Part shown: positions 44,565 to 53,437 of the stretch, in pieces
Numbering within the stretch: the stretch's first letter is position 1
Layout: every line of letters begins with the position of its first letter
Origin: Natronolimnohabitans sp. A-GB9
GTDB lineage: Archaea > Halobacteriota > Halobacteria > Halobacteriales > Natrialbaceae
Direction: 5' to 3'
DNA length: 64,000 bases
Assembly (NCBI RefSeq): GCF_030848565.1
Contig: NZ_JAVDDV010000003.1
Location: 1 to 64,000 of the forward strand
Position numbers and translations under genes: made by a program
Notes under the pieces: generated by a model
Told to the model about the DNA's origin: nothing
Databases searched by the model: none
The model's input: the letters and a program-made list of their open reading frames with translations, nothing else

Positions 44565-45518
44565 ATGTCACTCGCGAACTACGTTCTCAGACGGGTGGTG
44601 GTGACGATCCCGGTACTGCTCGGTGTGACGGCGATCACGTTCTCGCTGCTTCACGTAGCACCGGGTGATCCGATCGACGTCGTGACCGGCTTTCAGAACG
44701 TCGACGACGACGTCGAGGCGTCGCTACGCGCCGAGTACGGCCTCGATCGGCCCGTCTGGGAGCAGTATCTCGTGTGGGTGGCCGACGTACTCACCCTCGA
44801 GTTCGGCGAGTCGCCGGTTACGGGTCGTGACGTCGGGGCGACGATCGCCGAGCGACTCCCGTACACGCTCTTGCTCGGCGGTTCCGCCTGGCTGCTCTCG
44901 CTTCTGATCGGAATCCCGGCGGGCGTCGTTGCGGCCGTCAAACGGGGCGAGCCGGCCGACGAGGTCAGTCGCATCGCGGCGCTTGCCGGCATCGCCACCC
45001 CGAACTTCTGGCTTGGGCTGGTCCTCCTGCTCGTCTTCGGTGTCCACCTGGGCTGGTTCCGGGTGATCCCGCCGGACGCGCCGCTTTTGAGCCTCGAAAT
45101 GCTGTGGTTTATGCTCCTCCCGACGATCACGCTCGGGACGGCCTCTGCCGCACTCGTCATGCGACTGTTGCGGTCGTCGATGCTCCGGGAGTTGAACGAG
45201 GGGTACGTCCGTACCGCCCGTGCGAAGGGGTTGCGCGAGCGGACGGTGATCTGGAAACACGTACTGCGAAACTCCTTGATCGCCGTCGTCACCGTCGCCG
45301 GTCTCCAGATAACGCTTCTCGTCGACGGCGCGGTCGTCGTCGAGCAGGTGTTCTCCTGGCCCGGTATGGGCCGGCTGCTGGTCGACGCGATCGGTCGGCG
45401 CGATTTCCCGGTCGTACAGGCGAGCGTGCTGTTGATCGGCGTCACCGTCGTCGTCGCGAACCTGCTCGTCGATATCACCTACTCCTATCTCGATCCACGA
45501 ATCAGATACGACCGATGA
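44565..45518 (+). CDS. dppB: Peptide-type ABC transporter permease, DppB-like
   Basis: 317 residues with six membrane helices. Hallmarks: N-terminal Y-V-L-R-R-V-V-V-T-I-P-V-L-L-G-V, the L-H-V-A-P-G-D-P segment near residue 28, A-x-L-P-Y-T-L-L-L-G near 102, and the ATPase-docking EAA loop R-T-A-R-A-K-G-L near 218. With the DppC-like partner it forms the membrane channel. It begins 20 bases after the binding protein gene and overlaps dppC by four bases. Confidence 0.95.
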   Translation: MSLANYVLRRVVVTIPVLLGVTAITFSLLHVAPGDPIDVVTGFQNVDDDVEASLRAEYGLDRPVWEQYLVWVADVLTLEFGESPVTGRDVGATIAERLPYTLLLGGSAWLLSLLIGIPAGVVAAVKRGEPADEVSRIAALAGIATPNFWLGLVLLLVFGVHLGWFRVIPPDAPLLSLEMLWFMLLPTITLGTASAALVMRLLRSSMLRELNEGYVRTARAKGLRERTVIWKHVLRNSLIAVVTVAGLQITLLVDGAVVVEQVFSWPGMGRLLVDAIGRRDFPVVQASVLLIGVTVVVANLLVDITYSYLDPRIRYDR

Positions 45519-46546
45519 CCGAGCATCAACCGACCACCGAACGCGGCCGGATTCGAATCGAGGGCTTCGAGGAGGCCGTCGACGAGACGGACCGCGACGG
45601 CGTCGACGTCTGGGACGACGACCGACGGTCCGAGCGTCGAGGTCGTCTCGAGGACGTCTGGCGTCGGTTTCGGTCGAACCGATCGGCGATGGTCGGACTC
45701 GGAGTCGTCGCCGGGCTCGTCTTTCTCACGGTCTTTGCACGGCCGCTCGAGTTCTCGACGATGGGGTATACGATCACGGTCCAGCCGTTCTCGCTTGCAC
45801 CCCACGATCCAAGCGAGATGTACGTCGGACCCGCAAACGCCGGTCCGTCGCTTGCCCATCCGTTCGGGACCGACTGGGCGGGTCGCGATCAGTTCTCCCG
45901 GGTCCTCGCTGGCGGTCGGTTCAGCCTGAGCATCGGTGCGATCGCCGTCGCGCTTGCGCTCCTCGTCGGGATCCCGCTGGGTGCGATCGCCGGCTACGCC
46001 GGCGGCTGGGTCGACGAACTCGTCATGCGGCTGGTCGATACGCTCTATGCGTTCCCGTTTCTGGTCCTCGCGATCGCGATCGTCGCCGTCCTCGGCCAGG
46101 GCTACTGGAATCTCGTCGCCGCGCTTGCGCTTACCGGCTGGATCGGTTACGCGCGCCTGCTTCGGGGCGAAGTCCTCGCCGTGAAAGAACGCGAGTACGT
46201 CACCGCAGCGACGGCACTTGGCGTCCCAGATCGGACCGTCGTCTTCCGCCACGTCGTCCCGAACGCGATCGCCCCCGTAATCGTCCAGGCGACGTTAAAC
46301 GTCGGCACAGTCGTGCTTTCGGCCGCGGCGCTTGGCTTTCTGGGGCTGGGTCTCGATCCGAGCACCGCCGAGTGGGGCGCGATGCTCTCGCGAGGTCGTG
46401 ACTCGCTCGTCCACGGCCACTGGCACGTCACCGTCTTCCCCGGGTTGGCGATCTTTCTGTTCGTGATGGCGATCAACCTCGTCGGGGATGGCCTCAACGA
46501 CGCGCTCGATCCACAGGGCGAAACGGTCGAACGGAGGCGACGATAG
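45515..46546 (+). CDS. dppC: Peptide-type ABC transporter permease, DppC-like
   Basis: 343 residues from M-T-E-H-Q-P-T-T-E. An acidic N-terminus of about 60 residues precedes F-R-S-N-R-S-A-M-V-G-L and six helices. Family signs are H-P-F-G-T-D-W-A-G-R-D near residue 112, the EAA loop K-E-R-E-Y-V-T-A-A-T-A-L-G-V near 225, and A-L-G-F-L-G-L-G-L near 270. A periplasmic loop of about 45 residues after the first helix is normal for DppC. ATGA overlap with dppB; the stop touches dppD. Confidence 0.95.
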   Translation: MTEHQPTTERGRIRIEGFEEAVDETDRDGVDVWDDDRRSERRGRLEDVWRRFRSNRSAMVGLGVVAGLVFLTVFARPLEFSTMGYTITVQPFSLAPHDPSEMYVGPANAGPSLAHPFGTDWAGRDQFSRVLAGGRFSLSIGAIAVALALLVGIPLGAIAGYAGGWVDELVMRLVDTLYAFPFLVLAIAIVAVLGQGYWNLVAALALTGWIGYARLLRGEVLAVKEREYVTAATALGVPDRTVVFRHVVPNAIAPVIVQATLNVGTVVLSAAALGFLGLGLDPSTAEWGAMLSRGRDSLVHGHWHVTVFPGLAIFLFVMAINLVGDGLNDALDPQGETVERRRR

Positions 46547-47596
46547 ATGGCGCTGCTAGAAGTCGAGGACCTCGTCGTTCAGTTCTACACCGAAGATGGC
46601 ACTGTCCGTGCCGTCGACGGGATCAGCTACGAGATCGACCGCGGCGAGACGGTCGCCCTCGTCGGCGAGAGCGGTGCCGGCAAGAGCGTCACCTGTCTCT
46701 CATTGCTTCGACTGCTCGAGCGTCCCGGCGAGATCGTAAGCGGCGAGATCCGATTCGACGGCCGAGACGTCCTCGGACTCTCGGACGAGGAGCTCCGGGA
46801 CCTCCGTGGCAACGAGATCGCGATGGTGTTTCAGGACCCGTCGGCGGCGCTCAACCCCGTCTACACCGTCGGCGAACAGATCGCCGAAGCGATCCGGGCC
46901 CACGAGGACGTCACCGACGAGACGGCCCGTCGCCGGGCGATCGACCTTCTCGAGCGCGTCGAGATCCCCGACGCCGCGAGCCGCTACTCGGAGTACCCAC
47001 ACGAGTTCTCCGGCGGCATGCAACAGCGGGTCGTCATCGCGATGGCGCTGTCCTGTGAGCCCGACCTCCTCGTCTGTGACGAGCCCACGACTGCACTGGA
47101 CGTCACGATCGAGGCCGGAATCCTCGAGTTACTCGAGGACCTCGCCGCGGAGTTCGATACGGCGATCCAGCTCGTCTCTCACGATCTGGGCGTCGTCGCC
47201 GGACTCTGTGATCGTGTCCAGGTCATGTACGCCGGCGAGATCGTCGAGCGTGCGCCCACCGAGGAGCTCTACTACGACCCGAAACATCCCTACACGGTTG
47301 GACTGATGGCGTCGATCCCACGGATCGGTGACGACCGCGACGAACTTCCGACGATTCCGGGATCGATGCCGGATCTCGTCGACGTGCCGACGGGCTGTCG
47401 GTTCCATCCGCGCTGTCCGTACGCCGAGGAGGCCTGCAGACTCCGTGCCCCGTCGCTCGTCGACGTCGAGACGGGCGTCCCCGCCGACGAGCCGGCGCCG
47501 AACGACCATCTCGCGGCCTGTCACGAGTACACCGACGACCTCGTGGACGGGCTCGACTACGAGGTCGTCGTCGAGGACGGGGGTGGGCTCGAGTGA
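46547..47596 (+). CDS. dppD: Peptide-type ABC transporter ATPase, DppD-like
   Basis: 349 residues. Walker A G-E-S-G-A-G-K-S (40-47), Q-loop V-F-Q-D-P, signature F-S-G-G-M-Q-Q-R near residue 158, Walker B L-L-V-C-D-E-P-T near 178, and H-loop L-V-S-H-D-L. The C-terminal Cys-rich C-R-F-H-P-R-C-P-Y motif near 285 is the oligopeptide-transporter C-terminal domain, which in related proteins binds an iron-sulfur cluster. Immediately follows dppC. Confidence 0.96.
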   Translation: MALLEVEDLVVQFYTEDGTVRAVDGISYEIDRGETVALVGESGAGKSVTCLSLLRLLERPGEIVSGEIRFDGRDVLGLSDEELRDLRGNEIAMVFQDPSAALNPVYTVGEQIAEAIRAHEDVTDETARRRAIDLLERVEIPDAASRYSEYPHEFSGGMQQRVVIAMALSCEPDLLVCDEPTTALDVTIEAGILELLEDLAAEFDTAIQLVSHDLGVVAGLCDRVQVMYAGEIVERAPTEELYYDPKHPYTVGLMASIPRIGDDRDELPTIPGSMPDLVDVPTGCRFHPRCPYAEEACRLRAPSLVDVETGVPADEPAPNDHLAACHEYTDDLVDGLDYEVVVEDGGGLE

Positions 47597-48927
47597 GCGA
47601 CGACGAACTCCTGTTGCGCGTCGAGGGGCTCGAGAAGGAGTACACGACGACCGAGGGCGTTCTCGATCGACTGCTCGGCAACGGAACGCGAGTGACGGCC
47701 GTCGACGGTGTCGACCTCGAGATCTACGAGGGCGAGACGCTCGGTCTGGTCGGCGAGAGCGGCTGTGGGAAGACCTCGCTCGCTCGCTCGATCCTGCGGC
47801 TCACCGAGCCGACCGCCGGCTCGGCCGTCTACCGCGACACCGATCTGACGACCCTCGAGGGGTCGGCGCTGCGTGAGCTTCGAGCGGACGTCCAGTACGT
47901 CTTCCAGAACCCCTTCGAAAGCCTGAACCCGCGACTGACCGTCGGCGACATCGTCGGTGAGGCGCTTTCGGTTCACGACGTCGTCCCGCCCGACGAGCGA
48001 GACCGGCGAGTCGGAGAACTGCTCGAGACCGTCGGCCTGCGGGCCAGCCACGCCACCCGCTATCCACACGAGTTCTCCGGCGGTCAGCGCCAGCGGATCG
48101 GCATCGCCCGGGCGCTGGCGGTCGAACCCGAGTTCGTCGTCCTCGACGAGCCCGTCTCCGCACTCGACGTCTCCGTCCAGGCGGGGATCCTGAACTTGCT
48201 CGAGGAGCTTCAGACCGAGTTTGGCCTCTCGTATCTCTTCATCGGCCACGACCTCTCGGTCGTCGAACACGTCGCCGACCGGATCGCCGTGATGTACCTC
48301 GGCGAAATCGTCGACCGCGGCCCGACCGAGGAGCTCTTCGACGGCGACGCCCACCCGTACACGGAGGCGTTGCTCTCGGCGATCCCCGAACCCGACCCGC
48401 TCTGGGAGGGCGATCGGATCGTTCTCGAGGGATCGGTGCCGTCACCAGCCGACCCGCCCTCGGGCTGTCGATTCCACACTCGCTGTCCGAAACTGCTCTC
48501 GCCGGCCGAGTACGACCTCGAGCCCACGACGGTCCGGGCGCTTCTGGAGCTTCGAACGGGACTCGCCGAGGCCGACGGTCTCGAGTCACTGCCAGTCGAT
48601 CCCGATCCCGACCCCGAGGCCGACGATGTTCAGGCCGCGCTTCGTGACGCGTTCGACGTCCCGGCTGACCTCGGTGACGACGCGGCCGAGGCCGTCCTCG
48701 AGACCGCACTCGAGACAGCGGCCGCCGGCGACGTCGAAACCGCCAGGGCACGACTCGAGTCGGCGTTCACCACACCCTGTGAAACCGACCGACCGCGACT
48801 CGAGCCCGTCGATAGCGGTGCCGGCGGTCCCGATACTCACGCGGTTGCCTGTCATCGGTTCGACGACGCAGGTACGGAGACGGACGAACGACCGGACCGA
48901 GCCGAAACGACACCCACACAGCAATGA
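47593..48927 (+). CDS. dppF: Peptide-type ABC transporter ATPase, DppF-like, long C-terminus
   Basis: 444 residues with GTG start overlapping the dppD stop. Walker A G-E-S-G-C-G-K-T-S near residue 56, signature F-S-G-G-Q-R-Q-R near 161, Walker B F-V-V-L-D-E-P-V near 182, H-loop F-I-G-H-D-L. The oligopeptide domain C-R-F-H-T-R-C-P-K is near 294. A further 120 residues, rich in Asp, Glu and Ala and mostly helical, follow; a Cys near the end (V-A-C-H-R) matches the usual last Cys of this domain, so the acidic part looks like an insertion inside it. Confidence 0.95.
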   Translation: MSDDELLLRVEGLEKEYTTTEGVLDRLLGNGTRVTAVDGVDLEIYEGETLGLVGESGCGKTSLARSILRLTEPTAGSAVYRDTDLTTLEGSALRELRADVQYVFQNPFESLNPRLTVGDIVGEALSVHDVVPPDERDRRVGELLETVGLRASHATRYPHEFSGGQRQRIGIARALAVEPEFVVLDEPVSALDVSVQAGILNLLEELQTEFGLSYLFIGHDLSVVEHVADRIAVMYLGEIVDRGPTEELFDGDAHPYTEALLSAIPEPDPLWEGDRIVLEGSVPSPADPPSGCRFHTRCPKLLSPAEYDLEPTTVRALLELRTGLAEADGLESLPVDPDPDPEADDVQAALRDAFDVPADLGDDAAEAVLETALETAAAGDVETARARLESAFTTPCETDRPRLEPVDSGAGGPDTHAVACHRFDDAGTETDERPDRAETTPTQQ

Positions 48928-49448
48928 GACGGGCCGACGACTCCCGCGCCGTAGAGCGCGACACGGACGATCCGTTTACGCCTGCAGCGACCGACGAAGG
49001 CAGTCGCCACACGATCGATTGGGAAGCACTGAGCCACGCTTTCCTGCCCGTCGCGGTTCGCCACCGGGCGATCGACGTCTCGATCACGACCGACCGCGAC
49101 GTCTACGCTCCCGGCGACCCCGTCTCGATCGGGATCGAGTTTCGCAACCGGCTGCCGTTTCCGGTCCGGCTGCGGACCGACTCACCCGAGCCGTGGACCT
49201 GGGCCGTCGACGGCGCGACGGCCGCCTCTCGACTCGAGCGGCCGATCCCCGACCGGCCCGACACGTTCTCTTTCGCCCGGAGCGAACGCAAGCGGTTTCG
49301 CCGCGAGTGGCCCCAGCGCATCCGTATCGCCGACGACGAGTGGACGCCCGTCGATTCCGGGCAGTATACGCTCGAGGCATGGATCAACCGCGAAGATGCC
49401 GCCGACTGTGGGCTCGTCGCGACGACCGAGATCGAGATCCGAGAGTGA
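48924..49448 (+). CDS. Beta-sandwich protein of unknown function, last gene of ABC operon
   Basis: 174 residues; the start overlaps the dppF stop (ATGA). Residues 48-174 look like a beta sandwich similar in outline to the BsuPI/intracellular-inhibitor fold (V-Y-A-P-G-D-P-V-S-I-G-I-E-F-R-N near 62, then S-G-Q-Y-T-L-E-A-W near 150). No signal peptide or membrane helix is seen. The tight coupling suggests a job with the transporter or its cargo, but this is inference. Its stop codon runs into a degenerate family A arm. Confidence 0.75.
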   Translation: MRRADDSRAVERDTDDPFTPAATDEGSRHTIDWEALSHAFLPVAVRHRAIDVSITTDRDVYAPGDPVSIGIEFRNRLPFPVRLRTDSPEPWTWAVDGATAASRLERPIPDRPDTFSFARSERKRFRREWPQRIRIADDEWTPVDSGQYTLEAWINREDAADCGLVATTEIEIRE

Positions 49449-49555
49449 TACTTCCGGACAAAATCACTCGTACTGATATCGGAGAATGGACGGGAGCCCC
49501 TCGAGGAAACGAATCGACACGTGGTCCTCGAGAGGTGAGTTCCGTAAAACGGGAG

Positions 49556-49630
49556 TAGCGGGAAGTGGATTTGAACCACTGGTCTGCGGGTTATGAGCCC
49601 GCCGGAATCTCCTGGCTATCCCATCCCGCT
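49556..49630 (-). tRNA. Initiator tRNA-Met (CAT)
   Basis: On the minus strand the sequence folds as a tRNA: acceptor AGCGGGA with TCCCGCT, anticodon stem-loop GCGGG-CTCATAA-CCCGC with anticodon CAT, and T loop GTTCAAATC. Three G:C pairs next to the anticodon loop and the A1:U72 pair mark it as the initiator. The discriminator base is A; CCA is not encoded. No intron is seen. It follows the ABC operon in opposite orientation. Confidence 0.95.
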
Positions 49631-49696
49631 ACTTCTTCGTAACGCCGTGGTCTAGTTAAGGGTTGTGATTCGGTCGCCGTATGGGGATTCCTCCCG

Positions 49697-50143
49697 CTAT
49701 TCTGTGTGTACTTTCCACGTATAGAGGCTCTCACAGGTGTAGTTGACGAAGAACCCGACCCCGATGCCGATCGCGTTTGCGACCACGTACCAGATGCCGA
49801 ACCAGTCGACCAGTATCGCCAGTACTGCAAGTGTCACCAGAAAGCCACCGAACCGGACCGCGTTCGAACGGACGAACCGCCGCCCGAGCGCTCGAGGCGT
49901 CATCGTGCCGTAGTCGGCGAACGTCCACCGTTCGTTGATCACGAAGATCACGATGATCGAGAGTTCCCAGGAGATCACTTTTCCCGAAATCGGGCCGAGC
50001 GGAGTGAGTTCGACCAACAGTGCGAGTGCGACGATGTCGACTGCGGCGCCGACGAACCCGACGCCGGCGAACTGGCTGAATCGCGTCGTCGAGAGCAACG
50101 CACGAAACCGCGTTCGAACGGCTTCGAGAAACGACTCACTCAT
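49697..50143 (-). CDS. GtrA family membrane protein
   Basis: 148 residues with four membrane helices. GtrA signs: F-S-Q-F-A-G-V-G-F-V-G-A-A-V-D near residue 22 and F-V-I-N-E-R-W-T-F near 67, with a final N-Y-T-C-E-S-L-Y-T-W-K. Family members are thought to help move polyprenyl-linked sugars across the membrane for surface glycans. No glycosyltransferase lies nearby. The 300 bases upstream (50144-50442) show no gene. Confidence 0.92.
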   Translation of the reverse strand: MSESFLEAVRTRFRALLSTTRFSQFAGVGFVGAAVDIVALALLVELTPLGPISGKVISWELSIIVIFVINERWTFADYGTMTPRALGRRFVRSNAVRFGGFLVTLAVLAILVDWFGIWYVVANAIGIGVGFFVNYTCESLYTWKVHTE

Positions 50144-50442
50144 CGCCGCCTCCGTCGCGTGACCGACCGCTGCGTTCGTCTGTGAGACACACGAGCGTAT
50201 CGACCACTGTCTGAGGCTCCAGTATCGGTTTTGCGGTCTAGACCGATCGTCGTGACCGACGGACGGTCGGAACGACTCGAGCCGGCGACTCGAGCGGTAT
50301 CACAATCGAGGTTTGGCGAGCGACGGGAGCGACGGAATCCCCATTCGCGGGCGTACGCGCGAAGGAAACGACCGGTTCGAAGCGCAGGGCGGCCCGATGA
50401 ATTCGAGGGACGCAAACGGCTTCGAGACGCAGTTGGTGCCGT

Positions 50443-50709
50443 TCAGATCGCGAGGTCGGCTTTCGGACGAACGACGTCGACGTCCTCGGCGTCGACGCGA
50501 TCGACGTCGAGGAAATGCGGCATATAGTTTCGCTTCTCGTAGTCCTCGTACTCGTCTTCGGTGCCGACAGTACACCACAGCTGGACCTCCTCGGGGCCGT
50601 GCCACTCGCCGTTGCGGTTGATCCCGAAGCAGACCAGTTCCTCCCCGTCGTAGTCGACGATGGCCCCCTTCCGGATCCCGGGATCGCCGTGGATGATGAG
50701 CCGCTTCAT
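50443..50709 (-). CDS. HAH_0734 family small acidic protein
   Basis: 88 residues, M-K-R-L-I-I-H-G-D-P-G-I-R-K-G-A-I, with W-H-G-P-E-E-V-Q-L-W-C near residue 36 and Y-M-P-H-F-L-D-V-D near 62. This matches a haloarchaea-wide family of unknown function, named after a Haloarcula gene. No signal or membrane segment. Divergent from the L44e operon with a solo family A arm (50747-50775) in between. Confidence 0.85.
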   Translation of the reverse strand: MKRLIIHGDPGIRKGAIVDYDGEELVCFGINRNGEWHGPEEVQLWCTVGTEDEYEDYEKRNYMPHFLDVDRVDAEDVDVVRPKADLAI

Positions 50710-50746
50710 GCCGCCGACTTCTCTCGAGAGCGGATTAAGCTTTCTG

Positions 50747-50775
50747 ATACTACCGGACAGAAGTCAGTACCGTCG
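50747..50775. repeat. Solo family A arm
   Basis: ATACTACCGGACAGAAGTCA then GTACCGTCG. It lies between divergent genes instead of after a stop codon, the exception among the copies here. Confidence 0.6.
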
Positions 50776-50892
50776 CTCGAGCGAGCGCATCGGAGGGCGC
50801 TTGCGAACCGTACTCCGCTGGTGGGCACGGGCGGCGACGAACCAAACGGGTTTTAAACAGCGCTGCCTTAGCCCACGTCAAGTGAGATAACC

Positions 50893-51174
50893 ATGCAGAT
50901 GCCACGCCGATTCAATACGTATTGTCCGCACTGCAAAGAACACCACGAACACGAAGTCGAGAAGACCCGTACCGGCCGTTCCAGCGGCATGAAGTGGGAC
51001 GCTCGCCGAACTCGACGCAACACCGCGAGCATCGGTAACTCCGGTCGCTTCTCGAAGGTTCCGGGTGGCGAAAAGCCCACCAAGAAGACCGACCTCAAGT
51101 ACCGTTGCAGCGAGTGTGGCAAGGCCCACCTCCGTGAAGGATGGCGTGCCGGCCGACTCGAGTTCCAGGAGTGA
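50893..51174 (+). CDS. rpl44e: Ribosomal protein L44e
   Basis: 93 residues, beginning [14 protein letters not shown]. The zinc site is C11-x2-C14 with C-S-E-C-G near residue 72. Basic overall, as expected for a large-subunit protein near the E site. First gene of the L44e, S27e, aIF2-alpha, Nop10, PAC2 operon conserved in archaea. A TTTTAAA stretch near 50850 probably is the promoter. Confidence 0.98.
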   Translation: MQMPRRFNTYCPHCKEHHEHEVEKTRTGRSSGMKWDARRTRRNTASIGNSGRFSKVPGGEKPTKKTDLKYRCSECGKAHLREGWRAGRLEFQE

Positions 51175-51179
51175 TTACG

Positions 51180-51353
51180 ATGACAGGAAACTTCTATTCC
51201 GTTCGCTGTGGTGACTGCGAGAACGAACAGACCGTCTTCGGCAAGGCCTCCACGGAGGTTGCCTGTGCCGTCTGTGGAACGACGCTCGCGCGACCGACCG
51301 GAGGGAAAGCCGAGATCGAACACGAGATCCTCGAGACAGTCGAGTCACGATGA
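51180..51353 (+). CDS. rps27e: Ribosomal protein S27e
   Basis: 57 residues from the ATG at 51180, six bases after the L44e stop. The C4 zinc finger is C-G-D-C near residue 10 and C-A-V-C-G near residue 28. Usual archaeal length. It overlaps the aIF2-alpha start by four bases (ATGA). Confidence 0.96.
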   Translation: MTGNFYSVRCGDCENEQTVFGKASTEVACAVCGTTLARPTGGKAEIEHEILETVESR

Positions 51354-52150
51354 AATACAGCGGCTGGCCCGACCCCGGCGAGCTCGTCGTCGGTAAGATC
51401 GACGAGATCGAGGACTTCGGTGTCTTCGTCGATCTCGAGGAGTACGAGGACAAACGCGGCCTGATCCACATCTCGGAAGTCGCGAGTGGCTGGATCAAAA
51501 ACGTCCGCGATCACGTCCGAGAGGGCCAGATCGTCGTCTGTAAGGTCCTCGACATCGACGAGGAGTCCCAGCAGATCGACCTCTCGTTGAAAGACGTCAA
51601 CGACCACCAGCGCTCCGAGAAGATCCAGGAGTGGAAAAACGAACAGAAAGCCGACAACTGGATGGATCTGGCGCTTGGTGAGGAGATCGACGACGAGTCC
51701 TACACCGCGATCGCAAACGAACTGATCGGGGCTCACGGCAGCCTCTACAACGGCTTCAAACAGGCCGCGATCCACGGCGACGAGGCCCTCGAGGACACCG
51801 ATCTCGACGACGACGAGATCGATGCGATCGTCGGGACGGCTCGCGAGAACGTCTCGGTGCCCTACGTCAACGTCACGGGCTACGTCGACCTCGAGAACGC
51901 CTCGCCGAGCGGCGTCGACGGCATCCGCGAGGCACTTCAGGCCGCAGAAGGGAACGGCGAAGTTCCCGAGGAAGTCGACCTCGAGGTCAGCTACGTCGGC
52001 GCACCCGAGTACCGCATCGAGGTACAGGCGCCCAACTACAAGACCGCCGAGGCCCAGCTCGAAGCGAGTGCCGAACGCGCCATCGCTGCCATCGAAGACG
52101 AAGGCGGCGAGGGCGAGTACCACCGCGAGCGACGGACTGACGACGAGTAA
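51350..52150 (+). CDS. Translation initiation factor aIF2 subunit alpha
   Basis: 266 residues. The N-terminal S1 domain starts [17 protein letters not shown] and includes G-L-I-H-I-S-E-V near residue 40; a helical domain and a C-terminal alpha/beta domain follow. With beta and gamma subunits it brings initiator tRNA to the small ribosomal subunit; the initiator tRNA gene is 1.7 kb away. TAATG overlap with nop10. Confidence 0.97.
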   Translation: MKYSGWPDPGELVVGKIDEIEDFGVFVDLEEYEDKRGLIHISEVASGWIKNVRDHVREGQIVVCKVLDIDEESQQIDLSLKDVNDHQRSEKIQEWKNEQKADNWMDLALGEEIDDESYTAIANELIGAHGSLYNGFKQAAIHGDEALEDTDLDDDEIDAIVGTARENVSVPYVNVTGYVDLENASPSGVDGIREALQAAEGNGEVPEEVDLEVSYVGAPEYRIEVQAPNYKTAEAQLEASAERAIAAIEDEGGEGEYHRERRTDDE

Positions 52151-52329
52151 TGAAGTCCGATATCCGGGTGTGTTCGGCATGGCGCGAGGCACACGACCGC
52201 CCGGTGTATACCCTCTCTTCGACGTGTCCCGACTGTGGCGCTCCGGCCGAAAACAGTGCCCCGGCGCCGTTCGACCCGAACGATCCACACGGCGAGTACC
52301 GACGCGCTCTTAAACGTCGCCATCGCTGA
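52150..52329 (+). CDS. nop10: Nop10, H/ACA ribonucleoprotein component
   Basis: 59 residues, ATG overlapping the aIF2-alpha stop. Two Cys positions (V-C-S-A-W and C-P-D-C-G near 26-29), H-D-R-P-V-Y-T-L near residue 15, then P-A-P-F-D-P-N-D-P-H-G-E-Y-R-R near 38, all match Nop10. It supports Cbf5 in RNA-guided pseudouridylation and lies in the usual gene order. Too short for many gene finders. Confidence 0.97.
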   Translation: MKSDIRVCSAWREAHDRPVYTLSSTCPDCGAPAENSAPAPFDPNDPHGEYRRALKRRHR

Positions 52330-52335
52330 TACGGT

Positions 52336-53112
52336 ATGGACGAACTCGAGATCGACGCAGTCGCCGAGGTCGAACTGGACGACCCCGTTCTCGTCGAGGG
52401 GCTACCGGGTGTCGGCCACGTCGGTAGCCTCGCCGTCGAACACATACTCGAGGAACTCGAGGGCGAGAGCACGCTCGTCCGGCGGGTCTACTCCCGAGAG
52501 TTCCCACCGAAGGTGAGCGTCGAGGACGGTGTCGCGGACCTGACCTGTGCCGAACTGCACGCCGTCTCTCTCGCGGACGGGCGCGATCTGTTAGTGTTGA
52601 CCGGTGACCACCAGGCACAGACCAACGACGGCCACTACACGCTGACCGGCGCTTTCCTCGACATCGCCGAGGAGTTCGGCGCGAGCGAGGTGTACGCGCT
52701 CGGCGGCGTGCCGACTGGCGAACTCATCGAGGAGTACGCCGTCGTCGGCGCCGTCAGCGACGAGTCACTGCTCGAGCCCCTCGAGGACGCCGGCGTCGAG
52801 TTCCGCGAGGACGAACCGGCCGGCGGCATCGTCGGTGTCTCCGGACTCCTGCTCGGGCTCGGCGAACGTCGTGGCTTCGAGGCCGCCTGTCTAATGGGCG
52901 AGACCAGCGGCTATCTGGTCGATCCGAAAAGCGCCCGGGCAGTACTCGAAGTGCTCGAGGCAGTCCTCGAGTTCGAACTCGACTACGAGTCCTTAGACGA
53001 GCGGGCCGACGAGATGGAAGACGTCATCGGCAAGATCCAGGAGATGGAACAGCAACAACAGCAACAGCAGATGGACGTCCCGACCGACGACGACCTGCGG
53101 TACATCGGCTAA
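52336..53112 (+). CDS. PAC2 family proteasome assembly chaperone-like protein
   Basis: 258 residues. The PAC2 fold is seen in L-V-E-G-L-P-G-V-G-H-V-G near residue 16, L-L-V-L-T-G-D-H-Q near 88, and the G-I-V-G-V-S-G-L-L-L-G-L-G near 157. The C-terminus has a glutamine-rich run (about 235-248) and an acidic tail. Related proteins help assemble 20S proteasomes. Last gene of the translation operon, six bases after nop10. Confidence 0.93.
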   Translation: MDELEIDAVAEVELDDPVLVEGLPGVGHVGSLAVEHILEELEGESTLVRRVYSREFPPKVSVEDGVADLTCAELHAVSLADGRDLLVLTGDHQAQTNDGHYTLTGAFLDIAEEFGASEVYALGGVPTGELIEEYAVVGAVSDESLLEPLEDAGVEFREDEPAGGIVGVSGLLLGLGERRGFEAACLMGETSGYLVDPKSARAVLEVLEAVLEFELDYESLDERADEMEDVIGKIQEMEQQQQQQQMDVPTDDDLRYIG

Positions 53113-53237
53113 GCGTTCGGCGGGCGCTCGATTTCGACTCGACCGACTTCACTCGGTAGCGACCGCTCGAGCCACCACGCCGCAGTTCGTGTCGGCCCGT
53201 CTCGAAGGTACTGCCACTGATACGGTTCCCTGTTGTA

Positions 53238-53357
53238 TCATGCGTTCGTCAGTTCGGGCCGAAACAACGCACAGTTGGGACACCAGGCGGAGCCGTCGGT
53301 GCGCGCGATCTTCTTTCCGTTACAGTCGGGACAGCGCTGGTCGAGATAGCGAGCCAT
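53238..53357 (-). CDS. 39-residue CPxCG zinc microprotein
   Basis: An ATG at 53357 opens M-A-R-Y-L-D-Q-R-C-P-D-C-N-G-K-K, followed by W-C-P-N-C-A-L-F-R-P-E. The two C-P-x-C knuckles 15 residues apart form a zinc ribbon typical of the very small zinc proteins common in haloarchaea. Its TGA stop begins a short palindrome (53220-53238). Below usual gene-finder length, but motif and codon use support it. Confidence 0.8.
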   Translation of the reverse strand: MARYLDQRCPDCNGKKIARTDGSAWCPNCALFRPELTNA

Positions 53358-53437
53358 TCGATATCAGGTGCTGGGACGCCAGGTGTTACTATGGGCCTTT
53401 CGGGTATCCGACTCGAAAAACCGGCCGTGAAACGGCG

